64,000 nt of DNA from an uncultured Lachnospiraceae bacterium (GCA_947591155.1 CANQDA010000020.1:1-64000); one strand, 5' to 3'; shown: positions 41,396 to 50,310, counted from the stretch's first letter. A program made the numbers and translations. Notes: generated by a model not told the origin, from the letters alone.

Positions 41396-42685
41396 TCACG
41401 ACAACGTCACCTTGGAATTCATATCATAATACCCCACCGTGTTGCGGTCCGAGATCACCGTGAGACTGCACACATCGTAAAGCCTGTGATACACGGTGAA
41501 CTCCCCGTTGCGGTAGCCGGTGCACCCGAGCGAGATCAGGTACTCGCCGCCCTGCAGATCGAGCGTCTGGGTGAACGTGATCTCCTGGCTCTCCCCGGCC
41601 TTCTTTCCCTGCACGTCTGCCTTCTCGTACATCGTGTTGGTGCCCGTGATCTCGATTCCCTGCAGGTTTTTGATCGTAAACGCGTAGATTGGCTCCTTGA
41701 TCTCCTCGTGGAATTCCACCTTCATCCGCACCGAGAACTCCGTTCCCTTCATCAGCGTGTTCGTGATAAGTCCGTTCTCGTCGAGCACCGCGTAGTCCGT
41801 GATCTCCGCCGCCTTCTCCCCGTACTCGATCAGGTTCGGATTCGTCACCACGGAATCCTTCCAATCGCCGGAGAGCTCCTGTATCCCGGACTCTTTCCCA
41901 TCGCCTCTGCCCTCCCCGGCGGCGCTTCCGTCCTCCTCCGGGTTGTACTGGTGCACGAGCACCTTTTTATAGATATCGACAGCCTCCTTCGGAGAGCCCT
42001 CGAAGATCTTTCTTCCCTGGTTCAGCAGGATCGCGCGGTCGCAGTACTTCGTGATGCTTCCGAGATCGTGACTCACGAAGAGGATCGTCCGCCCCTGCTG
42101 CTTGAATTCCTCAAATTTGCGGTAGCACTTCGCCTGGAAAAACACGTCCCCGACCGAGAGCGCCTCGTCGACGATCAATATCTCCGGATCGATGTTGATC
42201 GCCACCGCGAATGCCAGACGCACGAACATACCGCTCGAATACATCTTGACCGGCTGATAGGCAAACTCGCCGATGTCGGCAAAACTCAGGATGCCCTCCA
42301 GTCTGGCCTCGATCTCCTCCTCCGTGAATCCCATCATGGTTCCGTTCAGGTAGACGTTCTCGATGCCTGTATACTCCATGTTGAAACCGGCGCCCAACTC
42401 CAGCAATGCGGAAATGCGGCCGTCGACCACCGCCTCGCCGCTCGTCGGATTCAGCACCCCGGTGATGATCTTCAGGATTGTCGACTTGCCCGCGCCGTTC
42501 GTCCCGATGATGCCGACCGTCTCGCCCTTGCCGATGTCGAAACTGACGTCCGTGAGCGCATAGTGTTCCCGGTAGCGCTTCTTCCGCGTCAGACCGAGAC
42601 TCTCTTTCAGGCGGTCGGAAGGCTTGTCGTAGAGCTTATACAGTTTTGAGAGATGATCCACGTGGATCGCGATTTCTTTCGCCAT
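41396..42685 (-). CDS. Polysaccharide ABC exporter ATPase with carbohydrate-binding tail (TagH/Wzt-like)
   Basis: A 429-aa ATPase of an export system for lipid-linked polysaccharide. Residues 1-240 are the ATPase (Walker A GTNGAGKSTILK, signature YSSGMFVRLAFAVAI, Walker B ILIVDEALSVGD). Residues 280-429 form a beta-sandwich like the C-terminal domain of Wzt, which recognises the modified end of the finished chain. It belongs with the TagG-like permease, but the two genes are separated by inverted-repeat element copy 2. AGAAGGAATAAAAC precedes the ATG, 28 bases from the element. Confidence 0.92.
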   Translation of the reverse strand: MAKEIAIHVDHLSKLYKLYDKPSDRLKESLGLTRKKRYREHYALTDVSFDIGKGETVGIIGTNGAGKSTILKIITGVLNPTSGEAVVDGRISALLELGAGFNMEYTGIENVYLNGTMMGFTEEEIEARLEGILSFADIGEFAYQPVKMYSSGMFVRLAFAVAINIDPEILIVDEALSVGDVFFQAKCYRKFEEFKQQGRTILFVSHDLGSITKYCDRAILLNQGRKIFEGSPKEAVDIYKKVLVHQYNPEEDGSAAGEGRGDGKESGIQELSGDWKDSVVTNPNLIEYGEKAAEITDYAVLDENGLITNTLMKGTEFSVRMKVEFHEEIKEPIYAFTIKNLQGIEITGTNTMYEKADVQGKKAGESQEITFTQTLDLQGGEYLISLGCTGYRNGEFTVYHRLYDVCSLTVISDRNTVGYYDMNSKVTLS

Positions 42686-42713
42686 GTTTTATTCCTTCTG
42701 CAATCATTTAATT

Positions 42714-43099
42714 CCTGTTTAGTTTACTATGGCTATCCGAACGCCCTCACAGGAATTGGTCAATACCACGGCGAAACCCGCTTCCGCTCGTTACGGTCAC
42801 GCAACGGTACTAAGCTCATGCTACGCATTCGCTAAGTGCCGGCGGACCTCTACGGTTTGCCTTAGGTATTGCCAATTCACTGTACGGGCTGTGCAGTTTC
42901 CGCCTGAGAAGCTCCACCCGGCAGAGGACTGGGATGATCCGGCTGTTCCGACATGTCCGAGACAGATGTCTGATCTGAGGCGGACGCAGTCCGACGCAGG
43001 CAGACAGATGTAACGAGGACTATCGGCGGACAGCGGATTATCACAGCCGACGCCGCTGCGATTTCACTTGGCAGGCATTTGGTTTGTGAACTAAACAGG
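42714..43099 (-). mobile_element. MITE-like element, copy 2, with 14-bp terminal inverted repeats
   Basis: A 386-bp segment bounded by CCTGTTTAGTTTAC and the inverse of CCTGTTTAGTTCAC (one mismatch). Both sides are flanked by AATT, a possible 4-bp target duplication or extension of the inverted repeat. The interior matches copy 1 almost base for base up to about 43063, then diverges slightly. The conserved 85-codon frame lies at 42759-43013 with an in-frame upstream extension to 42729. It sits between the permease and ATPase genes of one exporter and has the same orientation to the downstream gene as copy 1. Confidence 0.8.
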
Positions 43100-43102
43100 A
43101 AT

Positions 43103-43915
43103 TCACAGCACATCCGCAAAGTGAATCTTCAATCTTCGGAACACCCACATCCCGAACAGAAACGCTCCGACCGTGAACGCCCAGAAATACACAGTCCACA
43201 GCGGGCGCTCCCAGAACCAGTTCTTGTAGATAAACGCGTCGCGGTAGCCCGTGACGATGTAGTAGATCGGATTCAGCTTAAGGATCTTCAGGATCGTCGG
43301 ATGCGCCGAGAGCATATTGTCGGCGATCCACATGATCGGCGTCATCCAGATGCCGACCTGCAGCGCGATGCTGATGATCTGAGAGAGGTCCCGGAAAAAC
43401 ACGACCACCGCGCTCGTCGCGTAGCAAAGCCCGAGCGTCAGCAGGAACAGTCCCCCCGTATAATAAAAGAGCTGGAGATAATACAGATCCGGGAAATGCC
43501 CGTAGAAACAGTACAAAAGCGCGATAAAGAACACAAAAAACAGGTGGACGAACAGCGCCGAGATCATCTTCACGATCGGAAGCACGCTGATGTTGAACAC
43601 CACCTTCTTCACCAGATAGCTGTACTCGATCAGCGCGTTCGTGCCCCCGTTCAGCGCGTCTTGAAAGAAGAACCAGGGCACGATACCCGCCACCAGATAC
43701 AGCACAAACGGCACCGGAAGTCCGCCCTGATCCGCCCGGAATCCCACCTGAAACACGAACCAGTACACCAGCACCGTCACGACCGGCTGAATGAACGCCC
43801 AGACGATTCCCAGATACGAACCCGCGAATTTCTTCCGGAAGTCATTCTTCGCCAGTTTATAAATCATCCGCCGGCTCTGATAGATCTGCGCCGGCAATGA
43901 ATTTTCCTTCTTCAT
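43103..43915 (-). CDS. Polysaccharide ABC exporter permease (TagG/Wzm-like)
   Basis: A 270-aa membrane protein of the ABC-2 family with six helices. The N-terminal LAKNDFRKKFAGSYLGIVWA amphipathic segment and FWERPLWTVYFWAFTVGAFL at the end are characteristic of TagG/Wzm. With the ATPase downstream it would flip lipid-linked polysaccharide across the membrane. The stop codon lies only 3 bases from the end of MITE copy 2. The ATG has AGGAG in front. It is in the rfbBAC transcription unit. Confidence 0.92.
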   Translation of the reverse strand: MKKENSLPAQIYQSRRMIYKLAKNDFRKKFAGSYLGIVWAFIQPVVTVLVYWFVFQVGFRADQGGLPVPFVLYLVAGIVPWFFFQDALNGGTNALIEYSYLVKKVVFNISVLPIVKMISALFVHLFFVFFIALLYCFYGHFPDLYYLQLFYYTGGLFLLTLGLCYATSAVVVFFRDLSQIISIALQVGIWMTPIMWIADNMLSAHPTILKILKLNPIYYIVTGYRDAFIYKNWFWERPLWTVYFWAFTVGAFLFGMWVFRRLKIHFADVL

Positions 43916-43996
43916 ATTACAAAACTCCTGTCAGATGTCGCCTTTCCCTCACGGCAAATACCCCGGTTGCGCCAAACGATCACCTTGTCAAGATTT

Positions 43997-44566
43997 TTAC
44001 TGCTGTATGCCTCGCTCCTGCATGTACGCGCGCAGTCCGCCCCATTTCGTGTCCTTCTCGGACATGATGAGCTCCATCCCCTGCGGGATCGGCCACTCGA
44101 TACCGATGTCCGGATCGTCGTAGCGGATGCCGCCCTCGTCGTTCGGATGGTAGAAATCCGTACACTTGTAGGCGAACTCCGCATAATCGGAGAGCACGAG
44201 GAAGCCGTGCGCGAAGTTCTTCGGGATGAAAAACTGTTTCTTATTCTCCGCGGACAAAAGCTCTCCGTGCCATTTGCCATAAGTCTTCGATCCCTCGCGC
44301 AGATCCACGACGACGTCGAACACCTCTCCTGCGATCACCCGCACGAGCTTGTCCTGCGGATAATTGATCTGAAAATGCATCCCACGCAGCACGCCCTTCC
44401 GGGACGCGGACTGGTTGTCCTGCACGAAGATCTGATCGATCCCTGCCGCCTTGAAGTCATTGTAATTGTAAGTCTCCATGAAGTACCCCCGGTCGTCCCC
44501 GAACACCGCCGGGGTGATGACCTTCAGGCCATCGATCGCGCATGTCTCAACTGTTATCTTTCCCAT
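43997..44566 (-). CDS. rfbC: dTDP-4-dehydrorhamnose 3,5-epimerase
   Basis: A 189-aa cupin-fold epimerase that acts on dTDP-4-keto-6-deoxyglucose. Motifs: FMETYNYNDFKAAGIDQIFVQDN near the start, VLRGMHFQ with the catalytic His, VFDVVVDLREGS, and FAHGFLVLSDYAEFAYKCTDFY with the second His and catalytic Tyr. Length is normal. It follows rfbA by 2 bases. With rfbA and rfbB it gives dTDP-4-keto-rhamnose; the reductase rfbD is not in the window. Confidence 0.96.
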   Translation of the reverse strand: MGKITVETCAIDGLKVITPAVFGDDRGYFMETYNYNDFKAAGIDQIFVQDNQSASRKGVLRGMHFQINYPQDKLVRVIAGEVFDVVVDLREGSKTYGKWHGELLSAENKKQFFIPKNFAHGFLVLSDYAEFAYKCTDFYHPNDEGGIRYDDPDIGIEWPIPQGMELIMSEKDTKWGGLRAYMQERGIQQ

Positions 44567-44568
44567 AT

Positions 44569-45438
44569 TTATAATCCCTCCGCAACCTCAAGCATATACT
44601 TCCCGTAAGCCGTCTTCAGAAGCGGCTGCGCCAGCGCGATCAGCTGCTCCTTGCTGATAAATTTTCTCTTGTACGCAATCTCCTCGATGCAGGAGACATA
44701 GAGCCCCTGCCGTTTCTGAAACGCCGCCACAAAATCGGAGGCATCCAGCAGCGAGTCGTGACTACCCGTGTCGAGCCACGCGAAGCCGCGCCCCATTTTC
44801 TCCACATGGAGCATGCCGCGGCGCAGATACTCGTTGTTCACGCTCGTGATCTCAATCTCTCCGCGCGCCGATGGCTTCACATTCTTCGCGATCTCCACGA
44901 CGTCATTGTCATAGAAGTATAATCCCGGCACCGCGTAATTGGACTTCGGATGCTCCGGCTTCTCCTCGATGGAAAGAGCCTTCCCGTCCTCGTCGAACTC
45001 CACGACGCCGTACTCTCTCGGATCGCGCACGTAGTAACCGAAGATCGTCGCGCCCTCCTCGCGGGATGCCACGTCCAAGAGCAGCTTCGAAAAGCTCTGC
45101 CCGTAAAAAATATTGTCGCCGAGCACGAGCGCCACGCGGTCGTCCCCGATAAATTTCTCTCCGACCAGAAACGCGTCCGCCAGTCCGCGCGGGGTCTCCT
45201 GCACCGCGTAGGACAACTTCAGTCCGAGCTGCTCCCCCGTTCCGAGCAGTTCTTCAAAAACCGGCAGATCCCGCGGCGTCGAGATGATCAGGATCTCGCG
45301 GATCCCGGCCAACATCAGTGTCGACAACGGATAATAGATCATCGGCTTATCGTAGACCGGAAGGATCTGTTTCGATACCGCCTTTGTCAGCGGATACAGT
45401 CTCGTGCCGGAACCGCCGGCCAATATGATTCCTTTCAT
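44569..45438 (-). CDS. rfbA: Glucose-1-phosphate thymidylyltransferase
   Basis: A 289-aa nucleotidyltransferase that makes dTDP-glucose, feeding RfbB. The N-terminal GTP-like loop is [20 protein letters not shown], the substrate Lys lies in [11 protein letters not shown], and [10 protein letters not shown] holds the metal-binding Asp. The start at 45438 (MKGIIL) follows AAAGGAATAGCACAACC; the longer frame has no ribosome site. The gap to rfbB is 184 bases and contains no clear terminator, so rfbB and rfbA are probably cotranscribed. Confidence 0.96.
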   Translation of the reverse strand: MKGIILAGGSGTRLYPLTKAVSKQILPVYDKPMIYYPLSTLMLAGIREILIISTPRDLPVFEELLGTGEQLGLKLSYAVQETPRGLADAFLVGEKFIGDDRVALVLGDNIFYGQSFSKLLLDVASREEGATIFGYYVRDPREYGVVEFDEDGKALSIEEKPEHPKSNYAVPGLYFYDNDVVEIAKNVKPSARGEIEITSVNNEYLRRGMLHVEKMGRGFAWLDTGSHDSLLDASDFVAAFQKRQGLYVSCIEEIAYKRKFISKEQLIALAQPLLKTAYGKYMLEVAEGL

Positions 45439-45622
45439 GGTTGTGCTATTCCTTTCTGTCCGACTGTTATCAATCCCTATATAAACCCTGTACCATCCGT
45501 CTTCCAACCGAAAACAGCTGCCTCACGGAATGACAATTCTTTTGCCCCTGCAGAACCCTGTCGTCTATTTTTCAGCAATTCTATCTCTTTCTCCAAGTCA
45601 GAGGGCTTTAAGCATATTATCT

Positions 45623-46702
45623 CTACTTCTGATACATTTCTTCATAATACTTCTGATAATCCCCGCTCGTCACGTTCTTCATCCACTCCTCGTTCTCGAA
45701 GAACCAGCGGATCGTCTTGCGGATGCCTTCCTCAAACATCGTCTCCGGCTCCCAGCCGACCTCGGCGCGTATCTTGTCCGGGGCGATCGCGTAGCGGCGG
45801 TCGTGTCCCTTGCGGTCCGTCACATAGGTGATCAGCCTCTCGCTCACCAGTTCCCTGCGAGGATCATCCTGCGGCAGCATCTCCTGCAGCGTATCCAGAA
45901 TAATATGTATGATCTGAATGTTCTGCTTTTCATTGTGTCCGCCAATGTTGTACGTCTCAAAGAGGCGGCCCTTCTCCTGCACCATGTCGATACCCTTCGC
46001 ATGGTCCTCCACGTACAGCCAGTCACGGACGTTCTTTCCGTCGCCGTAGACCGGGAGATTTTTCCCGTGCAGCGCGTTGTTGATGATCAGCGGGATCAGC
46101 TTCTCCGGGAACTGGTACGGGCCGTAGTTGTTGCTGCAGTTCGTGATGTTCGCCGGGAAACGATAGGTGTCCATGTAGGACTTCACCAGCATATCGGAAG
46201 ACGCCTTGCTCGCCGAATACGGGCTGTGCGGATCGTAGGGCGTCGTCTCATAAAAGTACTCGCCCTCCTTCTCCAGGGAGCCGTAAACCTCGTCCGTGGA
46301 AACGTGCAGGAATTTCTTGTCCGGTTTGAACGTGCCGTCCGGCAGCTCCCAGGCGGCCTTCGCCGCGTTCAGCATCACGAGCGTGCCGAGCACGTTCGTC
46401 TTCACAAAGACCTCCGGGTCGCGAATGCTGCGGTCCACATGACTCTCCGCCGCGAAATGCACGACGCGGTCAATATCGTTCTCCTCAAAAATTTTATTGA
46501 TCGCCTCTGAGTCGCAGATGTCCGCGCGGATAAAGGTATAATTGTCCCTCTCCTCAATGTCCTTCAGGTTCTCGAGATTCCCGGCATAGGTCAGCTTGTC
46601 CACGTTGATGATGCGGATGCTGTCGTCGTATTTTCGAAACATGTAATGGATATAGTTGGAACCGATGAAACCGGCCCCGCCTGTGACGAGATAAGTTCTC
46701 AT
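45623..46702 (-). CDS. rfbB: dTDP-glucose 4,6-dehydratase
   Basis: A 359-aa short-chain dehydrogenase-type enzyme that converts dTDP-glucose to dTDP-4-keto-6-deoxyglucose. NAD site TGGAGFIGSNYIHYM; catalytic STDEVYGSLE (Thr-Asp-Glu) and YSASKASSD (Tyr-x3-Lys); NNYGPYQFPEKLIPL for the sugar. All key residues are present. It is the first gene after its own promoter. Its product could be used both by RfbC (toward rhamnose) and by the WecE-like aminotransferase (toward an amino sugar). Confidence 0.97.
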   Translation of the reverse strand: MRTYLVTGGAGFIGSNYIHYMFRKYDDSIRIINVDKLTYAGNLENLKDIEERDNYTFIRADICDSEAINKIFEENDIDRVVHFAAESHVDRSIRDPEVFVKTNVLGTLVMLNAAKAAWELPDGTFKPDKKFLHVSTDEVYGSLEKEGEYFYETTPYDPHSPYSASKASSDMLVKSYMDTYRFPANITNCSNNYGPYQFPEKLIPLIINNALHGKNLPVYGDGKNVRDWLYVEDHAKGIDMVQEKGRLFETYNIGGHNEKQNIQIIHIILDTLQEMLPQDDPRRELVSERLITYVTDRKGHDRRYAIAPDKIRAEVGWEPETMFEEGIRKTIRWFFENEEWMKNVTSGDYQKYYEEMYQK

Positions 46703-46743
46703 GGTCGTCCTCCGTAATTGTCAATTTTAAAAGTCTGTTGTTC

Positions 46744-46772
46744 AGTATAACATTTATTCCGAGGGAGTGCAA
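46744..46772 (-). promoter_or_regulatory. Promoter of the rfbBAC-exporter operon
   Basis: On the minus strand TTGCAC (46767-46772), 17 bases, TATACT (46744-46749), about 40 bases upstream of rfbB. Confidence 0.75.
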
Positions 46773-46775
46773 GGA

Positions 46776-48227
46776 TTACATTTCCGGTACAGGTGTCGGC
46801 CGCGCACTATCCCATACGCTGCTCACGTCGAAGAGATCGCTCAACATATCCGGGTTGTAGTACATGCGGTAACCGTCGAGATTGCGGCGGCCCTGGCGCA
46901 TGAACGTGTCGCCGAACTGTACCCAGTACTGTGAGGAATCCACGTTGCAAAAAACATTGAAGCCCTGCCCCTTCAGGTAAGAAAAATATTCGTTGTCGCT
47001 TGTGTACGGCTCCCAGCCTCCGATGTCCGCGCCGAACGCAAAGATGATGACGTCGGTGTCCCCGACGACGGACGCCACGTTTCCCAGCCAGCGCTGTGTG
47101 TCCTGCACGACCTTGTCGTACCCGACAGCGGTCGGAGAAATGTGTCCCCAGGTGTGGCTCGCGAACTCCCAACCGTCCGCCTTCATTGCCTCCGCGACCG
47201 CGCGCGCGCCATCGACCTCCTGCTGCCATGCCGCCTCGTCGAAATCCGGGTGCGCGTCGAAGAATTTCTGCTGATACTCTGTGACGCGACCGGCCTCCTT
47301 CGTGCGATACACCTCGTCGGTGCGGTAGCCGAGCACGCCCTCATAACCGGTCAGCGCGATGATGCCCTTGTGCCCGCGGTACGAAAAATCCGGGTGCGCG
47401 TCCACAAATGTGTCGATCCACGGCACCAGATCGTAATCCCCGACGGAGATGCTGCCGTCGTCCTCCACATAAGTGTTCTTGACGTCTCCGTTTTCGTCGA
47501 TGATCAGCTTCTGCGCGAAACCGTCGCCGTCCATGTAATGATAGTAGCTCACATCGTCCTGCGAGAGCACGAACGGAATCTTGCCCGGCGGAAGCAGGAT
47601 CTCGCCGCGCGACACGGTCCCGTCGCCGTTCACCGTGCACATGTCGTGCAGGCTCACCATCACGTAACCCTTCTCGTACATCGATTCCATGATGCCCGCG
47701 AACTCGCTCATCGTCGTCATGACCTGATTGTAGCCGCCTTCGTCCTCGTCGCCGTCGAACGCCTTGGCCGTGTCCTTGATCATCGTGTGGAAGAACACAT
47801 GCGTGACCTGATCCAGCGGATAGGCGGCACAGCTCTCTTTCGTGGCCCGGTAACCCGCCACCGCGTTCTGAAGCGCCTGACTGCTCGTGTAGCTCTCCGC
47901 GGAGGTCAGATAAGTGATCGCACGGTCATAGTCGTACTGGGACGCCATATAATCCGCGACCGCGATCCGGTCCTTTTCGCTTAAGTCCGCTCCGGCCGCC
48001 TGCCCGTCCTGACCCTGCCCGTTTCGCGCCGCAAGGATCTCCTCCGCGAGCGTCTGCGGCTTTCTCTTATTTTTCCCGCTCAGCTCCGGGATCAGCACAT
48101 CCTTGACCAGTACGATCACAAGAATAACAGTGATCAGAAGCAAAAGAGAGATGATGCACTTGATGATCAGCTCGTTCTTCCTTCTTCTGCTTCTGCTCTT
48201 CAGCAATTTCAAATCCCGTTCGTCCAT
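46776..48227 (-). CDS. Membrane-anchored polysaccharide deacetylase (NodB-like), copy A
   Basis: A 483-aa protein. A transmembrane helix at about 25-45 (CIISLLLLITVILVIVLVKDVL) is followed by an extracellular region and a NodB-type deacetylase fold. Metal ligands: Asp-Asp in PFVLSQDDVSYYHYMDGDGF (motif 1, normally TFDDG) and His-x3-His in FASHTWGHISP (motif 2). FAFGADIGGWEPY takes the place of motif 3. It would remove acetyl groups from GlcNAc or GalNAc residues in wall polymers. It is closely similar to the next gene, with a shorter N-terminal part. No own promoter is obvious. Confidence 0.85.
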   Translation of the reverse strand: MDERDLKLLKSRSRRRKNELIIKCIISLLLLITVILVIVLVKDVLIPELSGKNKRKPQTLAEEILAARNGQGQDGQAAGADLSEKDRIAVADYMASQYDYDRAITYLTSAESYTSSQALQNAVAGYRATKESCAAYPLDQVTHVFFHTMIKDTAKAFDGDEDEGGYNQVMTTMSEFAGIMESMYEKGYVMVSLHDMCTVNGDGTVSRGEILLPPGKIPFVLSQDDVSYYHYMDGDGFAQKLIIDENGDVKNTYVEDDGSISVGDYDLVPWIDTFVDAHPDFSYRGHKGIIALTGYEGVLGYRTDEVYRTKEAGRVTEYQQKFFDAHPDFDEAAWQQEVDGARAVAEAMKADGWEFASHTWGHISPTAVGYDKVVQDTQRWLGNVASVVGDTDVIIFAFGADIGGWEPYTSDNEYFSYLKGQGFNVFCNVDSSQYWVQFGDTFMRQGRRNLDGYRMYYNPDMLSDLFDVSSVWDSARPTPVPEM

Positions 48228-48356
48228 AACCCCTCTGCTCCCTTATATCCCTCATATACCTCTCATGTCTGTCGCGCCGATATACCTCTGTCCATCCCGC
48301 CGTCCTGCCGGTCGCTCCGTCTCCGGCGTTCCTTCCTGAATTTCCAATCGTTAGCC

Positions 48357-50126
48357 CTATATCTGCGGCACAGACGCCGGGCGCAGTGGGTCCCACGCCT
48401 GCGACACGTCGAACAGATCGCTCAGCATATCCGGATTGTAATACATCCGATAGCCGTCGATGTTCCGCCTGGACTGACGCACGTAGTCCGCCCCGACCTG
48501 CAGCCAGTGCTTCGCGGAGTCCACACCGCAAAAATAGTCGAAGCCGCACTGTTTCAGATAGTTGAAGCGGTCTCCCTCGTAGGGCTCGGCGCCCTTGATG
48601 TCCCCGCCGAACGCGTAGATCAGCGTGTCTGTCTCCCCGATCAGCGGCTCCACCCACGCCTCCCAGCGATCGGTGTCCTGCATGAATTTGTCGTAAGAGA
48701 CCCCGTTCGTCTCGTGCATGTTCTGGTGGCCCCAGGTGTGGCTCGCGAACTTCCAACCGTTTGCCTTCATCGCCTCGGCGACCTTCTTCGCCCCCTCGCA
48801 CTCGCGCTCAAACGCAGCCTCATCAAATCCGCCCGGATAGGAGTCAAAGAACTGCTGCTGAAAGAACGTGATGCGGTCTTCCTGCTTCGTCTTATAGACC
48901 TCGTCCGTGCGATAGCCGAGAATGCCCTCGTAGCCGGTCAGCGCCACATATCCCTTCTGCCCATGGTAGGAGAAGTCCGGATGCTGCTCGACGAAGCGAT
49001 CGATCAGCGGCACCATGTCGTAGTCCCCGACCGAGACGCTCCCGTCGTCCTCGATGTATTCGTTCTTCACGTCGCCATTCTCATCGATGATCAGTCTGCT
49101 CGCGAACCCGTCCCCGTCCATGTAATGATAATAGCTCACATCGTCCTGCGAGAGCACGAATGGGATCCTGTCCGGCGGAAGCAGGATGTCCTGCTCGGCG
49201 AAGACCGTGTTCCCATTGGAGTCCTCGGTCTTTTTCACGACCTCGTCCAGAAACACCATCACGTAGCCGCGCTCATACATCTGCTGAATGATGCTGTTGA
49301 ACTCGCCCTCCGTCACCATATATTGATTGTAGCCGTCCTGATACTGATCCCCGTCGAACGCCTTGGCCGCGTCATGGATCAGCGTGTGGAAAAAGATGTG
49401 CGTCACCTCAGACGCCGGGTACGGCACGCACGCCGCCTTCTGCTGTTCAAACTCGCTCACCGCAGCCGTAAACTCGGCGTTCTCCGAATAGCCCTCCGTC
49501 GACTTCAACAGCTCGATCGCGCCGTCGTAATCATACTGGGCCGCCTTGAGCTTCGCCTGCGACAGGGGATCTCCCGTCGGCGCGGCAGTCTGCCGCACGT
49601 TCCCCTCGCTCTGCGCGCTTTCTCCGTCCGCGGAATTTCCCTCCGCCTTTTTCGCAGCCGCCTCCTGCTGCTTCGCAAGCTCTTTCGCGCGCTTCTCGGC
49701 CTTCTGCGCGGCTCTTCGCTCCGACTCCTGCTGCGCGGCCACCTGCTCGTTGCGCGTCTTCTTCGTGCCGTGACCGAGTCCGACCTCGTAGATGAGCGCG
49801 GCGATCAGCAACACGATCAGGATCCCGAGTATGCCGCCTAGGATCTGCATCTTCCGTTCATTCTCCTGTTCGCGCTTCCGCTTTCCCGACACCGACGCAT
49901 TCTCCGGCGCTGCCTGCTTCGGCTGCCCGGGCTTCTTCTTCCCCTGTACATCCTTTCCGACCGGCCGGCCTTCTCCCGGTTTTTCCTCAGAGACATGCGT
50001 ATGCACAGATTTCAGCTCCTGATCTGTCCTTCGCCTGTTCTCCATCTTTCTGGCAAGATCGCTGACCTCGCCGTTGTAGATCTGCGGTCTTCCGGACGCG
50101 TTTCTCCCCTTTGGTTCCTCCATCAT
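48357..50126 (-). CDS. Membrane-anchored polysaccharide deacetylase (NodB-like), copy B
   Basis: A 589-aa paralogue of the neighbouring deacetylase. The first 100 residues are basic and cytosolic, a membrane helix covers about 98-117 (GILGILIVLLIAALIYEVGL), and an Ala/Glu/Lys coiled-coil stretch follows (AQKAEKRAKELAKQQEAAAK). The catalytic part repeats the pattern of copy A: PFVLSQDDVSYYHYMDGDGF, FASHTWGHQNMH and YAFGGDIKGAEPYEG. Long identical stretches show a tandem duplication. It is the first gene of this minus-strand block and has a good promoter. Confidence 0.86.
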   Translation of the reverse strand: MMEEPKGRNASGRPQIYNGEVSDLARKMENRRRTDQELKSVHTHVSEEKPGEGRPVGKDVQGKKKPGQPKQAAPENASVSGKRKREQENERKMQILGGILGILIVLLIAALIYEVGLGHGTKKTRNEQVAAQQESERRAAQKAEKRAKELAKQQEAAAKKAEGNSADGESAQSEGNVRQTAAPTGDPLSQAKLKAAQYDYDGAIELLKSTEGYSENAEFTAAVSEFEQQKAACVPYPASEVTHIFFHTLIHDAAKAFDGDQYQDGYNQYMVTEGEFNSIIQQMYERGYVMVFLDEVVKKTEDSNGNTVFAEQDILLPPDRIPFVLSQDDVSYYHYMDGDGFASRLIIDENGDVKNEYIEDDGSVSVGDYDMVPLIDRFVEQHPDFSYHGQKGYVALTGYEGILGYRTDEVYKTKQEDRITFFQQQFFDSYPGGFDEAAFERECEGAKKVAEAMKANGWKFASHTWGHQNMHETNGVSYDKFMQDTDRWEAWVEPLIGETDTLIYAFGGDIKGAEPYEGDRFNYLKQCGFDYFCGVDSAKHWLQVGADYVRQSRRNIDGYRMYYNPDMLSDLFDVSQAWDPLRPASVPQI

Positions 50127-50239
50127 TTTCTCCCCCAGAGATCCGTTTATTCACAACATTTTTTCTCTTCGTATATGCCGGACAATAAGTTTCTTTCTTC
50201 CTGTTTTTCTCATTTTTTGGAGAAAATATTCTTAATAAC

Positions 50240-50268
50240 AGAATAGTGTATTGTCCACTTTTTGTCAA
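50240..50268 (-). promoter_or_regulatory. Promoter of the deacetylase genes
   Basis: On the minus strand TTGACA (50263-50268), 17 bases, TATTCT (50240-50245). The leader to the start at 50126 is about 108 nt. Confidence 0.8.
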
Positions 50269-50310
50269 TTCCAAGCTGCGACGCTTTTTCTTAAGATTTT
50301 GTTATCAAAC

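Noticed and set aside
42714..43099. Insertion sequence with its own transposase
   Set aside because: No transposase-like protein is encoded in any frame; the longest frame is 94 codons without a ribosome site.
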